Assembly: GCA_963844055.1 (NCBI GenBank)
Contig: CAWJMN010000002.1
Span: 558,001-622,000, forward strand
Reading direction: 5' to 3'
Length of the DNA stretch: 64,000 bases
Origin: CAWJMN01 sp963844055
Lineage (GTDB): Bacteria > Planctomycetota > Planctomycetia > Pirellulales > Pirellulaceae
This document shows, one piece after another, positions 46,708 through 56,560 of this stretch (positions within the stretch are counted from its first letter, which is position 1; each line of letters opens with the position of its first letter). The position numbers and the translations under genes are program-made. The notes under the pieces were generated by a model. It was given only the letters and a program-made list of their open reading frames with translations. It was not told the DNA's origin and ran no database searches.

Positions 46708-48985
46708 CTACGACTTCGCGGCTTCCGAAAGCTTCTTCCACAACTTGGGAGGAGACATCGGCAATTCGGTCATGCGTACCCCAGTAGCTGCACAGATCGC
46801 ATTGGCGACTGTCGCTGGCGGTGGAACGATTGGCGTTTCTCCCACACCACGCACGCCATAAGGGTGCGAGGGATTAGGCACTTCGACAATAATGGTCTCG
46901 ATGTGCGGGACATCCAGGAATGTGGGCATGCGATAGTCGAGGAAGCTCGCATTCCGCAGCATGTTCTTGTCGTCGTAAAAGTACTCTTCGTTGAGCGCCC
47001 AACCAATCCCCTGCACCGAACCACCCTGCATCTGCCCTTCGACATAGCTAGGATGAATCGCCTTGCCGGCATCTTGAACTGCCGTGTAACGCAAGATCGT
47101 TACCTTGCCCGTCTCTGGGTCTACTTCCACATCGCAAATGTGGGTTCCAAAGCCATTGGTGGAACCTTCCGGAGAGACAGAGACGCTTCCCACAACGGGA
47201 TCACCGGTCTCTGGCAGCTTTTCCGCCAATTGCTTAAACGTCAACTGGTTGCCATTGTGCTTGTAAACACCATTTTGAACCTGCACTTCTTCAACCGGGC
47301 AGCTCCACAAAATCGACGCCCGGTGGGCCATCTTCGACTGCAGATCCAGCCCCAGCTTGTAGGCAGCGAGGCCCGTTGCAAACGTTGTACGACTGCCACC
47401 CGTTACATCGGTATAGCCGGCCGTATCGGTGTCACCAACTTGAGGCTTCACTTCTTCGGCCTTGATGCCTAGCGTCTCCGCCAACTGCATCGCAATGCTT
47501 GCACGGGAACCGCCGATGTCTGTTGAACCTTCGATCAAAGAGACAGTACCATCAAAGTTCACCGTCCCGGATGCGCTCGACTTCAGGCCGATATTGAACC
47601 AAAAACCACTCGCCACGCCACGGCCACGATTCGGTCCCACCAGTGGCGTCTTCCAGTGATCGCTATTGCGGGCTGCTTCTAGCGTCTCCACATAGCCAAC
47701 CTTGGCATAAACGGGACCATCCACACGACGCGTCCCTTCCTTGGCCGCATTCTTCAGGCGGAAGCTAATTGCATCCATCCCCAATTGCTTGGCAAGCTCA
47801 TCCACCACTTGTTCGCAAGCAAAGGCGGCCTGCGTAGCACCCGGTGCGCGGTACGGCTGCGTCTTCGGCTTATTGCAGCAGACGTCATACCCATCCACAA
47901 CCGCGTTGGGAATGTCGTAACAGCTAAACACGCACATGCAACCCGGACCAATCATGCCGCCAGGATAGGCACCCGTTTCATAGGCCAAATAAGCCTCACC
48001 AGCGACCAGCGTGCCATCTTTCTTTGCGCCGAGCTTCACCTTCATGTAGCTGCCTGGCGTCGGTCCCGTCGACAGAAAGACCTCGTCTCGCTGCATGGAA
48101 ATCTTGACCGGACGGCCACTCTTCTTGCTTAGCATGGCGGCAATCGGTTCGACATAGATCGGAATCTTGCCGCCAAACCCACCGCCAATTTCGCAAGGAA
48201 CTACCAGCACCTGCGCCACCGGTATTTGCAGCACTTCAGCCGTTTGTTGACGACAAGTGAAAGCACCCTGCGTCGATGCCCAAATCTTCAAGCGACCATC
48301 TTCGTTCCAATTGGCAACGACGGCGTGGGGCTCAATGTACCCTTGGTGCACGGTTGCAGTGCGGAACTCACGCTCAACAATAACATCCGCTTGCTTGAAT
48401 CCGTCGGCTACGTTTCCTTGCTCGAAGTGAAGGTGGGTGCCAATATTAGTTGGCTTATCCCCCTTCTTTCCCATCGAGTCCGTGCGCAAATCAGGATGCA
48501 GCAGTGGCGCATCTTCCTTCATCGCGTCGAGCACCCAGGTGACCGAAGGAAGCACTTTGTACTCAACCTTGATCTTCTTGGCCGCTTCTTCCGCCACATG
48601 CACATTGATTGCCGCCACGGCCGCTACTGGATGCCCCTTATAAAAGGCAGTTTCCTTGGCGAGGCAGTTCTCCGAGAGATGATGCAGGTTGACCGAGCCC
48701 TCTCCCAAATTGGCGATCTTGTCTTTCACATCAGGCATGTCATGCCCCGTGATTACCGCCATAACCCCCGGAACCTTCAGCGCCTCCGACGTGTCGATCG
48801 AAAGGATTTTGGCGTGAACATGGGGGCTGCGCACATACTTTCCATACAGCATGCCGGCTGAGCTGCACATCGGCCGTATAGATCGCCTTGCCGGTTACCT
48901 TATCCGCACCATCATGCCGAATTGGGCGAGTCCCTAGAACCTGATAATTGGTCTTTCCCAAAAACTGGACTTCATCGTGCGACAT
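46708..48985 (-). pseudogene. Xanthine dehydrogenase-type molybdopterin-binding subunit, frameshifted
   Basis: ATG 48985, after AGAGGG, opens MSHDEVQFLGKTNYQV and runs to YTADVQLS, then drifts. The other frame continues AGMLYGKYVRSPHVHAKILS to the end (about 720 residues) with GGGFGGKIPIYVEPIAAML, PYRAPGATQAAFACEQVV and GVRGVGETPIVPPPATV carrying the catalytic Glu. One surplus base within 48856-48859 accounts for it. The enzyme hydroxylates heterocycles or aldehydes at a Mo centre. Form I CO-dehydrogenase is excluded because the AYXCSFR loop is absent. Confidence 0.9.
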
Positions 48986-49080
48986 TGCGAATCCCTCTTC
49001 CATCCTTAGGACATCTATCTCGTCAGCCATTCCCCGCGGACTATCACCGCCCTACCAGCAAGCCATCCCAAATACCGTGA

Positions 49081-49566
49081 CTAGCGCTTTCCTGCAGCCA
49101 GTTCGCTGGCAGCCTGTTGGATCGACCGCACAATCTTGTCGTAGCCCGTGCAACGGCAAAGGTTGTTTGCCAAGCTAAATCGAATCTCATGTTCGGTGGG
49201 GTTGGGGTTCTTTTCCAGCAGAGCTTTTGCCGCCACCAAAAAGCCAGGGGTGCAAACGCCGCATTGCAGCGCCGCCCCTTCCAAAAAGCATTGCTGCACC
49301 GGATGCAAATGCCCCTGGGTGGCAATTCCTTCTACCGTTTCGATCTTGGCCCCTTCGGCCTCCACCGCCAGCACCAAACAGCTGTTCACAGGAACGCCAT
49401 TGAGCAGCACGGTACAAGCGCCACAGTTGCCGTTGTTACAGCCTTCTTTGGCACCCGTCAAACGCAAGCCATCGCGCAATACTTCCAGCAAGCTTTGGCG
49501 AGGCTGGCACAGGAATTCGGTCGTTTCCCCGTTGATCGTCGTCGTTACATGTGTTTTTGCAGACAC
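49081..49566 (-). CDS. (2Fe-2S)-binding subunit of xanthine dehydrogenase-type enzyme
   Basis: 161 residues from GTG 49566 (GAAAG upstream); an in-frame GTG at 49614 is the alternative. Two clusters: plant-type EGCNNGNCGACTVLLNG (plus a following Cys) and the C-terminal CGVCTPGFL with NNLCRCTGYDKIV. Length suits CoxS/XdhC-type small subunits. It passes electrons from the Mo site to FAD. Between the FAD and Mo subunits in the same operon. Confidence 0.94.
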   Translation of the reverse strand: MSAKTHVTTTINGETTEFLCQPRQSLLEVLRDGLRLTGAKEGCNNGNCGACTVLLNGVPVNSCLVLAVEAEGAKIETVEGIATQGHLHPVQQCFLEGAALQCGVCTPGFLVAAKALLEKNPNPTEHEIRFSLANNLCRCTGYDKIVRSIQQAASELAAGKR

Positions 49567-49680
49567 AGCTTTACTTTCTTCAAATAAGTTGGGAGTTCTT
49601 ATTCCCCTCACCACCGACTTACGACTGAACCTTTGTCGTTACGCCGAGCCCTGGGCCACGACGCACGATCCCATGATCAA

Positions 49681-50575
49681 TTAGTGCGATGCCTCGTGCC
49701 CCAAGGCCCGAGCCACAGCCGATTCCAGCGTTCGCTTCACCAGAACGCCCACCAAATGCAGCCGATACTCGGCCGTACCACGCATGTCCGAGATTGGCGT
49801 GGCCACCTTTTTGGCCAATTCCCCTGCCTGAACATAAGTTGCTTCGGTCAAAGGCTTTCCGGCCAGCCATTCACTCGCTTCCTGGGCGTACTTGGGAACA
49901 GGGCCCACCGCACCCAAACCAATCCGGGCAAACTCGATCTTGTCGAGCCCCGCCGTCAGCTGCACCCGGGCCCCTACACCCACCACGGCAATATCCATCT
50001 CATTGCGAGGAATAAACCGCAAATAGGCCGAACCCGAATGCGGCAAAGAAGGTGGAAACACCAAGTGCACCAAAAACTCGCCCGGCTTCAGTACATTCTT
50101 GCCAGGAGCGACGCAGAACTGCTCCACGGCCACATTATGCACGCCATTGGGCCCTGCCACTTCGCAGTAAGCATGGTGGGCAATCAGTGCGGGAATCGAG
50201 TCCGCAGCGGGCGAAGCATTACATAGGTTGCCGCCAACGCTCGCACGGCTTTGAATCTGCCAGCCACCGATGATGCGGGTAGAATCCGCTAGTGCGCCGT
50301 AGTTTCTGGCGATTTCGGCATGCTCATAGATCTTGTAGCACGGGACGCTCGCGCCCAGTCGCAAGCCATGCTTTTCCGAGAACTGAAGTTCATTGAGTTC
50401 CGGGATCTTCTCTGACATCCACCACCAAGTCGGCGTCCCGCGTTCCTTCGCGCAATTGCACGATGAGGTCGGTACCACCGGCCAACACCCGGGCAACGCC
50501 GCTACTTCCCGCAAGCACTCGTGTCGCTTCCTGAACGCTTCCAGCGGCGACATAGGTAAAGTCTTTCACCGGGCA
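49681..50575 (-). pseudogene. FAD-binding subunit of xanthine dehydrogenase-type enzyme, frameshifted
   Basis: The first frame (start near 50575) has KDFTYVAAGSVQEATRVLAG and VLAGGTDLIVQLREG, then DADLVVDV, and ends early. The next frame resumes KIPELNELQF and continues with GGWQIQSRASVGGNLCNASP (FAD site) and PRNEMDIAVVGVGARV to 49681. A surplus base in the ctctt run at 50407-50413 explains the break. First gene of the operon, upstream of the iron-sulfur and Mo subunits. Confidence 0.88.
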
Positions 50576-50840
50576 CAACCTCCTGCTCGTGGTTTTGGCT
50601 TGTTGTCCGCCCCAAAAACCCGCGCAGGGTGGCGCAGGTCTCCCTTGGTCGGAACGACACAGCCCGGATTATAGCCCACCCACAAGGGATTACAACGAAC
50701 CCGCGCCCAACTTCCCATCCCGCCGAGGATGGTTTTTCTGCAAGAAATTCCCCCTCTTGGCCGCTTCCAACAGCTTCATTTTTAGAGAACCTGCGACTCT
50801 CGCACGACGCTCTTTGCAGTCACATCAAATTCCGCGCATG

Positions 50841-50872
50841 AAAAAGGGCTGCCGAATCAATTCCCGCAGCCC
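50841..50872 (-). terminator. Terminator of the PilM operon
   Basis: GGGCTGC pairs with GCAGCCC (with inner GAAT/ATTC) and on the minus strand the stem is followed by TTTTTC, 35 bases after the PilM-like stop. A clear intrinsic terminator. Confidence 0.9.
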
Positions 50873-50906
50873 CATTTGAGGAATTCAAAACGTGCCAAGC
50901 ACTACC

Positions 50907-52079
50907 TTACTTGCCGTGGATTAGCCGTCGCAAAAGTGCGTGTGCCAAAATGCCCCCCCCTAATCCCCAGATCCGAGCAATCATGGGAATCGAGAGCGAC
51001 TTGCTTCCCGTCGCCAGCGAGCGTTCCACTTCGCCCGTCAACTGCGCATGAAGCGGAAGCAGCACATCCTCCAAAGGACTAATCCGCTTCCCAAGATACG
51101 GCTGACGAACAAGCATTCTTGCTTGTTCCGAAGTTAGCCGCAACTCCTTGGCAACGTTGGCCACCGTGTTTTCAGAGCCCAGCCCAAAGGTTCGGAACCA
51201 AACTCCCTGGGCACTACTGATAACTACACTCGCCCCCGAGGCCCCCACATCAATCATCGCTTGCGGCGCGGACTCTTCAGGCGTTTCCCACTTCAATGCA
51301 TTGTGTAGCGCAACACATCCACTTTGCAAAAGATCCAGTGGCAGTCCTGCGGCTTCAAACGTACTCGACCGCGACAGCACCTGCGACATACGCGTTGCTA
51401 CCAGCATGATTCGGCGTGGGACAACATCTTCATTCTTCTTCACGCCCATCGAGCTATCCGTCGCAACATATCCCCAGCTCAGCTCAGCAGCATTAATCGG
51501 GATCTGATGTTGCAACTCAAACTTGACGGCCTCCGCCACCTTCTTGCTAGGCATCGGTGGCAACTCAAAGAACCGCCCCAGTACCTGCATTCCTGGCATA
51601 GCGGCGCAAATGCGATCCTTGCCCACTTCGATCTTACTCTTCAGTGCCTTCAGGGTTTCAAGCAGGACGACGCTCTTCTCCCCATCGTCACTCAATTGAG
51701 CCAGCGGCGTGGAGTGTGGCAAATAGACACATCCCGTCACTTGTACATTCTCTCCCTTGGCATCGGTCGACAGTCGAACCGCCTTCACCGCAAACTCACC
51801 CAGGTCGATTCCCCAAGCCGAGACCGCCTCTTTCCGTGCAAACGACGCCGTCAGCCGCCCCCAAACGCTTGCCTTCCCTGCCGGCAACAGGTTGATATCA
51901 ACGTCCGCCTGATCAACACCTTGCAGCGCCAGGCCAATCGCCACCCAAAACTCACCCGCATGCGCACTCAATTCATCACGAATCGCGGCCGCATTGGTAA
52001 CACTATCCGCCATGCGCGCCACGGCCGACTTCGCCAGCCATTCAACGGACTTCCCCAGTGGCATCTTCCGCCCTGTCAT
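50907..52079 (-). CDS. PilM-like actin-fold ATPase, apparently circularly permuted
   Basis: 390 residues from ATG 52079, whose ATGA overlaps the stop of the upstream gene. Residues 88-104 (AWGIDLGEFAVKAVRLS) are the phosphate-1 motif, about 275-288 (AMIDVGASGASVVI) the second phosphate motif, and 371-376 (WGLGGG) the adenosine motif, all as in type IV pilus PilM. But the closing segment of PilM, usually after the adenosine motif, is found at residues 6-66 (MPLGKSVEWLAKSAV, then EFWVAIGLALQGV and INLLP). The protein ends at 390 right after LLRRLIHGK. No pilN/pilO follows. Confidence 0.82.
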   Translation of the reverse strand: MTGRKMPLGKSVEWLAKSAVARMADSVTNAAAIRDELSAHAGEFWVAIGLALQGVDQADVDINLLPAGKASVWGRLTASFARKEAVSAWGIDLGEFAVKAVRLSTDAKGENVQVTGCVYLPHSTPLAQLSDDGEKSVVLLETLKALKSKIEVGKDRICAAMPGMQVLGRFFELPPMPSKKVAEAVKFELQHQIPINAAELSWGYVATDSSMGVKKNEDVVPRRIMLVATRMSQVLSRSSTFEAAGLPLDLLQSGCVALHNALKWETPEESAPQAMIDVGASGASVVISSAQGVWFRTFGLGSENTVANVAKELRLTSEQARMLVRQPYLGKRISPLEDVLLPLHAQLTGEVERSLATGSKSLSIPMIARIWGLGGGILAHALLRRLIHGK

Positions 52080-53392
52080 CGCCCACGATGCGCACCATGA
52101 TGACGATCCTTGGGCTGCTCCTTGGAGGCCGCCAAAAGCTTGTCGCAAATCTCTTTCAGCTCCGTATCTCCCGGATCAGCTTCCGTCAGCCGTTTTGCCA
52201 AGCGCAAAACCACCTTATCGGCCAGTGGGGCAAGCTTCAAATGATTCGTCAGCGTGGCCATCTCGACGATGGTCCCCCGCAACCCCTTCACTTCTTCCGT
52301 GTCGGCGAACTCAGGAATATGCTCGATGATTTCCATCGCGTCGCCATACTGCCGCTCTTTCAGCTTCTTCTTCGCTTTGCGAGTAATGCGGCTGCGCACT
52401 TCTTCCATCAATTGAGGAATCTGGGGATGACTTGGCTTGAGCGCCATCAACCGTTCAATCTTGGGAAAGAAGTCCCAGATCTTCTCTTCCGCCAGCGATT
52501 GCCGAATGTCCTCCGCCAGGGCTACCAACTCGTCACGCTTCTGCTGCGCCTCTTCCAGTAGCTGATGCGCTTCTACCGTTAGCATCGGCGCAGGGATCTC
52601 TGCCAGTATCGCCAAAGCCCGATCATAAGAATGAGAAAACAGCCGCTGCTTGGCCCGCTTAACGGCATCTTCGGCCTCTTCCTTAGCTTGTTTCCAGGCT
52701 GCTTCGGTATTCGCAATCGCAACCAAGGCCTGCTCCGCCCATTCCGAAAGCCGCGCATCATCGGTCGATGCAATGCTTCGCAGCACGTTCAAAGCTCGCG
52801 AGAACTCACTCGAATCGACCAGCTCTTTCGCTTCCTGGAACTTATCGCCCAGCTCTTGCCGCTTTTGCTGCAAAAAGCCGTTGACGTCCGTACCACATTG
52901 GCCACAAAAACGTTCGTTACCAGGAATCTCAACAGAGCACGTTGGGCACTTCACCCACAGCGATGTTCCACAGCTGCCACAAAAACGACGTGACTGCGGG
53001 TTTTCCGTACCACATTCTTTGCAGCACAAAGCATGTGCGGCCGTTCCATTCCCATCTTCCCCTTGCAAGGCACTCTCCGGCGGACAGACCACCATCTTCC
53101 GCTTCAGGCCCGCATCAATCACCCGGCGTTGTTCGGAATCGAGCAGCTTCCGTTCGGCATCAACGACTTCATCCCACACTCGCTGCCAAAGTTCAGGGGG
53201 TGCCTTCGGCTGCTTCAGTTCCAGCAGCGTCTTCATCCGCCCTGCGGCTGAACGAATCCGGCCCAAGTCTCCATCCAAAACCTTCATCCCTAAAAGCTCA
53301 TACGGATTGAGTGGACGGTGCTCCAATCGGATATTGAGCCACGTCCGATAGGGGTCAATATTGTAGGTTTCGATCTTCTGTGCAATCGACAT
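52076..53392 (-). CDS. J-domain-like and double zinc-ribbon protein
   Basis: 438 residues from ATG 53392, preceded by GAGGGA. Residues about 26-96 (PLNPYELLGMKVLDG, VDAERKLLDSEQRRVIDAG) resemble the planctomycete J-like domain. Two zinc ribbons (123-167: CCKECGTE, FCGSCGTS, CPTC, FCGQCG) follow, then some 260 residues of helical, TPR/coil-like repeats. Possibly a co-chaperone or assembly factor for the PilM-like protein, with which its stop overlaps (ATGA), implying coupled translation. Confidence 0.8.
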   Translation of the reverse strand: MSIAQKIETYNIDPYRTWLNIRLEHRPLNPYELLGMKVLDGDLGRIRSAAGRMKTLLELKQPKAPPELWQRVWDEVVDAERKLLDSEQRRVIDAGLKRKMVVCPPESALQGEDGNGTAAHALCCKECGTENPQSRRFCGSCGTSLWVKCPTCSVEIPGNERFCGQCGTDVNGFLQQKRQELGDKFQEAKELVDSSEFSRALNVLRSIASTDDARLSEWAEQALVAIANTEAAWKQAKEEAEDAVKRAKQRLFSHSYDRALAILAEIPAPMLTVEAHQLLEEAQQKRDELVALAEDIRQSLAEEKIWDFFPKIERLMALKPSHPQIPQLMEEVRSRITRKAKKKLKERQYGDAMEIIEHIPEFADTEEVKGLRGTIVEMATLTNHLKLAPLADKVVLRLAKRLTEADPGDTELKEICDKLLAASKEQPKDRHHGAHRGR

Positions 53393-53418
53393 AGTTCCCT
53401 CAATGATTTTCATGGCCG

Positions 53419-54613
53419 TTACGGCACGACTGAAAAGCGGACTGGCAACTCCAGGGATTCGATCCGTGGGTGCTTAATGACGATCTTGATCTTCCCCTCG
53501 GGATTTCCCCGATAGAGACAAGTCGGCGCATCGGCGTGAACTTCAACGACCAGATCATACAAACCTGGCTTGGCTGTCTCCCCTTCCATGTGCGGCTTCA
53601 CTTCCGCCTTCAAAAACGCTGGTTCGATCTCCACCTTTTCAACATTCAGGTCCAGTTGTTCATCCCGAACCTTCATTAGCAAGCGAACCGTCTTCCCCTT
53701 ACCTTCAGGAATGCTCCCCATGTCAATTCCTTCTTCGCCATTGATCGAATTGCCATACACGGCCAGCCGGCGCAGAATCTTTCCCTTAATCGGAAGTTCA
53801 AAAGTTACTGCCTCACCCGGTGGATCGTGCGGCCGTACGACAATGCGTAACCGGTCCTGAAAATTCCCTTGTGGCAGCTTCCCTGAAAGGGTCAGCTTCA
53901 GCTGCTGAATCCCCTTGGTGTCGATCTTTGGCTTTTCTTCTTCGACGACGGGGGCCACTTCCCATTGAATATCTGGTAGGCCACTTGTCAGTTCGATGAC
54001 TTCAAATTCATTCCACATTTGCGAGTATAAAAACGTCTTGATATACAGCGGCTTACCTGGCTCCACCACATCACAGTCGATTTCTTCGGTCGTGGCTCCA
54101 ATGTTCTTGCGAATCAGCCCTTTTACTCGCAGGTCAATCTCACGATTCTTCGGGTCGTTCGTCTCAATCGTCGCCGTCTGTTCATAGTCAACCAGCGTAT
54201 GGCCCGTATTCCATTCCAGCACGACATACGTCGTTTCCCCCGGGCCCACAACGTTTCTCTCGACACCACCCACCGTGCACTTACAGCTGGTTCGCTTGAC
54301 CTTGATCGTCAGCGCCTCCATCTCCCACGTTGCGAATCAGAAAACCGTGCTGTCCCTTGGTTTCTGGGTCCATTCGGCCAAATTCATGCACTCGCTCGTC
54401 CGCCACCAGCTTCGGCGTTCCCGTGCTTTCTTCTAGCTTCTTGGTTTCATCCTCTTTGATCAGCCGTGCGGCTCCTGTGCTGCTATCCACCACAATGTTG
54501 GCATCGGGTGCACGCATATACTTCAGTTTGAACGTGCTGGTCGCGCTCGCATATACAGCCAAACCGAGCCCCATTCCGAGCACACCCATCACGATCGCAA
54601 GAGCTTTCCACAT
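53419..54613 (-). pseudogene. DUF1573-like protein with N-terminal membrane anchor, frameshifted
   Basis: The first frame (ATG 54613) has a membrane helix (ALAIVMGVLGMGLGLAVY) and the DUF1573 pattern VHEFGRMDPETKGQHGFLIR, then drifts after RNVGDG. The other frame continues ALTIKVKRTSCKCTVGG and more Ig-like strands to 53419. One surplus base in the CGCCTCC string at 54313-54319 explains it. DUF1573 proteins are periplasmic Ig-fold proteins of unknown role. Head gene of the set with the J/zinc-ribbon and PilM-like genes. Confidence 0.85.
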
Positions 54614-54705
54614 GACTTCAATTCCTTTTCCACTTACATTCTCTGCTCGCGGAGACGCCTATCGTCGGCAAGCACTGCATTCATTTCTTATTCGCGATTC
54701 AACGA

Positions 54706-54742
54706 AGAAAAGGCTGTGGCAGGATTTCTCCCGCCACAACCC
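54706..54742 (-). terminator. Terminator of the DUF1559 gene at 54827
   Basis: GGTTGTGGC pairs with GCCACAGCC (one G-U) and the minus-strand stem is followed by TTTTC. Confidence 0.75.
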
Positions 54743-54826
54743 CTTGTTTTGCATTTCAGGTACTTAGCAACAAGTCATTAGACCCCTCTGACAACCTTGC
54801 ACTTCGCACCTTGAAATCCAGTGAAA

Positions 54827-56110
54827 TTACTCAAGCTTCGTCTTGCTGAGGTTCAGCAGCAAAACGCCGCTGAAGATGTCGCCAGCTGGCAGTTCAACTT
54901 GCTCAGGCGAGGTCTTGGGGAAGTAACCAATGGCCTGATAGGCTGCATCACCACCCGACAAGCCGGCTGGAATGTTGAAGCCTGGATCGAGGAACTTGTC
55001 GTTGTTGAGGTCAGCAAATTCCTTTACCGAACCATCGGCAAACAAGATATTGGCCGAGCTGTTCTTACCACCGCCGTGAACTGCAAAGAAGTCACGATAG
55101 TCTTGTAAGTAAGTGTTGTTGCCAGCAGCACCGGTTGGCGGTGGGCAGCTACCAGCCTTTTCACAAAGGTATTGGGACTTCAGAGTTACGCCAGGGTTAG
55201 CACTAATCAAGTCAATATTGGTGCCATTGAAGAAAGCTGGACCGTCCGAGAACGATTCAGCCGACAATTGACCAGCGATAACGAAGGTCCGCGATTCAGT
55301 CTTGGCGAGTGCCGTACCGAAGATATCCGAACCACTGTACTTGATATCGATTCCGATCGACGCTTCATTGATATCACCAGCACAAGCATCAGCCAGCAAA
55401 GGCAGATTCGAGCTGGTAACTGGGCTGGTTTCCAGCAGACGACGGGTTAGTGGGCCGATCGTCGTGCTGTGACCCTTCAGACCTTCGGCAGCTGCCGTGC
55501 TAGTCGAAGTAGTCATCGTGAAAATCTCGTTGCCAGCACCCAGCTTGAGGCGTGGGGCCGAACGACCAAGGAACCACGAAGCGACGTAGTTCGAATTCAA
55601 ACCTTGGTCGAACAGAGCGCGGGCAGCCAAAGCAGCACGGTCAGACGAACCGCTGGCGGTACCTGCAAAGGCAGTACCTACACCAACGCCAGCCCATCCC
55701 TTGGAAGCAGTGCCGCAGATACCGGCATTCAACTTGTCGGCGTCAGCGCCGTCCTTACCCGTGAGGGTACCCATGAAGTCGTTCATCTTCTCCGTGGTGC
55801 GGAGAGGATTGCTCGGGCACAGCATGTCTGCTGGACGAGCGGCTTGGATATTGACAAGGTCAGCCACCCAGCCGTAGGTATCCATGCAACCATCGCGGTT
55901 TTGATCCCATTGACCGGTGCAGAAGCGACCGTTTGGATCCTTGTCAGCGAACAATTGCAAACCGATACCGAATTGACGCAGGTTGTTTTTGCAAGCTGCA
56001 TTGCGTGCAGACTCACGAGCCCGCGTGATTGCTGGTAGCAACAAAGCTACCAAAATGCCGATGATGGCGATAACCACCAACAGCTCGATCAAAGTGAAAC
56101 CCTTCTTCAT
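54827..56110 (-). CDS. DUF1559 pseudopilin-like protein 1
   Basis: 427 residues from ATG 56110 with GGAGGGGTCG upstream. Type IV pilin-like N terminus KKGFTLIELLVVIAIIGILV (cleavage after Gly4, Glu at +5), then CKNNLRQFGIGL and the C-terminal DUF1559 signature NILFADGSVKEFADLNNDKF. DUF1559 proteins are expanded in planctomycetes and are processed like pseudopilins and probably assembled or anchored at the cell surface. Upstream on the same strand lies a second, related gene. Confidence 0.93.
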   Translation of the reverse strand: MKKGFTLIELLVVIAIIGILVALLLPAITRARESARNAACKNNLRQFGIGLQLFADKDPNGRFCTGQWDQNRDGCMDTYGWVADLVNIQAARPADMLCPSNPLRTTEKMNDFMGTLTGKDGADADKLNAGICGTASKGWAGVGVGTAFAGTASGSSDRAALAARALFDQGLNSNYVASWFLGRSAPRLKLGAGNEIFTMTTSTSTAAAEGLKGHSTTIGPLTRRLLETSPVTSSNLPLLADACAGDINEASIGIDIKYSGSDIFGTALAKTESRTFVIAGQLSAESFSDGPAFFNGTNIDLISANPGVTLKSQYLCEKAGSCPPPTGAAGNNTYLQDYRDFFAVHGGGKNSSANILFADGSVKEFADLNNDKFLDPGFNIPAGLSGGDAAYQAIGYFPKTSPEQVELPAGDIFSGVLLLNLSKTKLE

Positions 56111-56120
56111 CGACCCCTCC

Positions 56121-56250
56121 GAGAGAAAAACGAGAAACAAAAGTGAACTAAATTTGTGGCCGCATCGTACGACCTTCAAATGTTTGTTTTGTGGATCTCA
56201 GGTAAATTTCCGGCGAAGTCCGATTTGGTCACTTGCACTTGCAAGGCACG
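56121..56250. repeat. Direct repeat copy A (187-bp period)
   Basis: Positions 56151-56245 match 56338-56432 at exactly 187 bases offset without gaps, by eye at roughly three quarters identity. Shared elements are ATCGTACGACC (56164), GTTTTGTGG, TAAATTTC[CT]GGCGAAGTC and the hairpin CTTGCA[CT]TTGCAAG. It sits directly upstream of the ribosome site of the DUF1559 gene 1. Confidence 0.7.
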
Positions 56251-56307
56251 CCCGAATTCCCAAAAACCACCCGCACCCAAACCTGCCCATCGCTTGAAAA
56301 GCGACTG

Positions 56308-56437
56308 GCAAAAAATCTCAAACACAAAACCGAACCAAATCTGTGGTCGTATCGTACGACCGCTACATGTACGTTTTGTGGGCCCTTGATAAATTTCTGG
56401 CGAAGTCGAAACCAGTCTCTTGCATTTGCAAGCCAAG
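56308..56437. repeat. Direct repeat copy B (187-bp period)
   Basis: Second copy of the element, with ATCGTACGACC at 56351 and the CTTGCATTTGCAAG hairpin at 56419. A third weak trace (ACATTTGCAGCCAAG) lies near 56519. No gene can be supported in this spacer between the two DUF1559 genes. Confidence 0.7.
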
Positions 56438-56560
56438 ACCACGATTCGCCGCCACCTATCCGGACCAGCATTGCCAGTCTTTCGCAAAAGACCGGCCGCA
56501 AACCACAATCGCCCTGCTACATTTGCAGCCAAGGGCACAGCCCCTTCATCCAGCGGCCGA

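Noticed and set aside
52064..52100. Frameshift joining the J/zinc-ribbon protein to the PilM-like protein
   Set aside because: Stop and start overlap as ATGA with a usable ribosome site, a normal coupling arrangement; no homology requires a fused protein.
56121..56437. CRISPR array
   Set aside because: Only two diverged copies 187 bases apart, with no regular short spacers and no cas genes.
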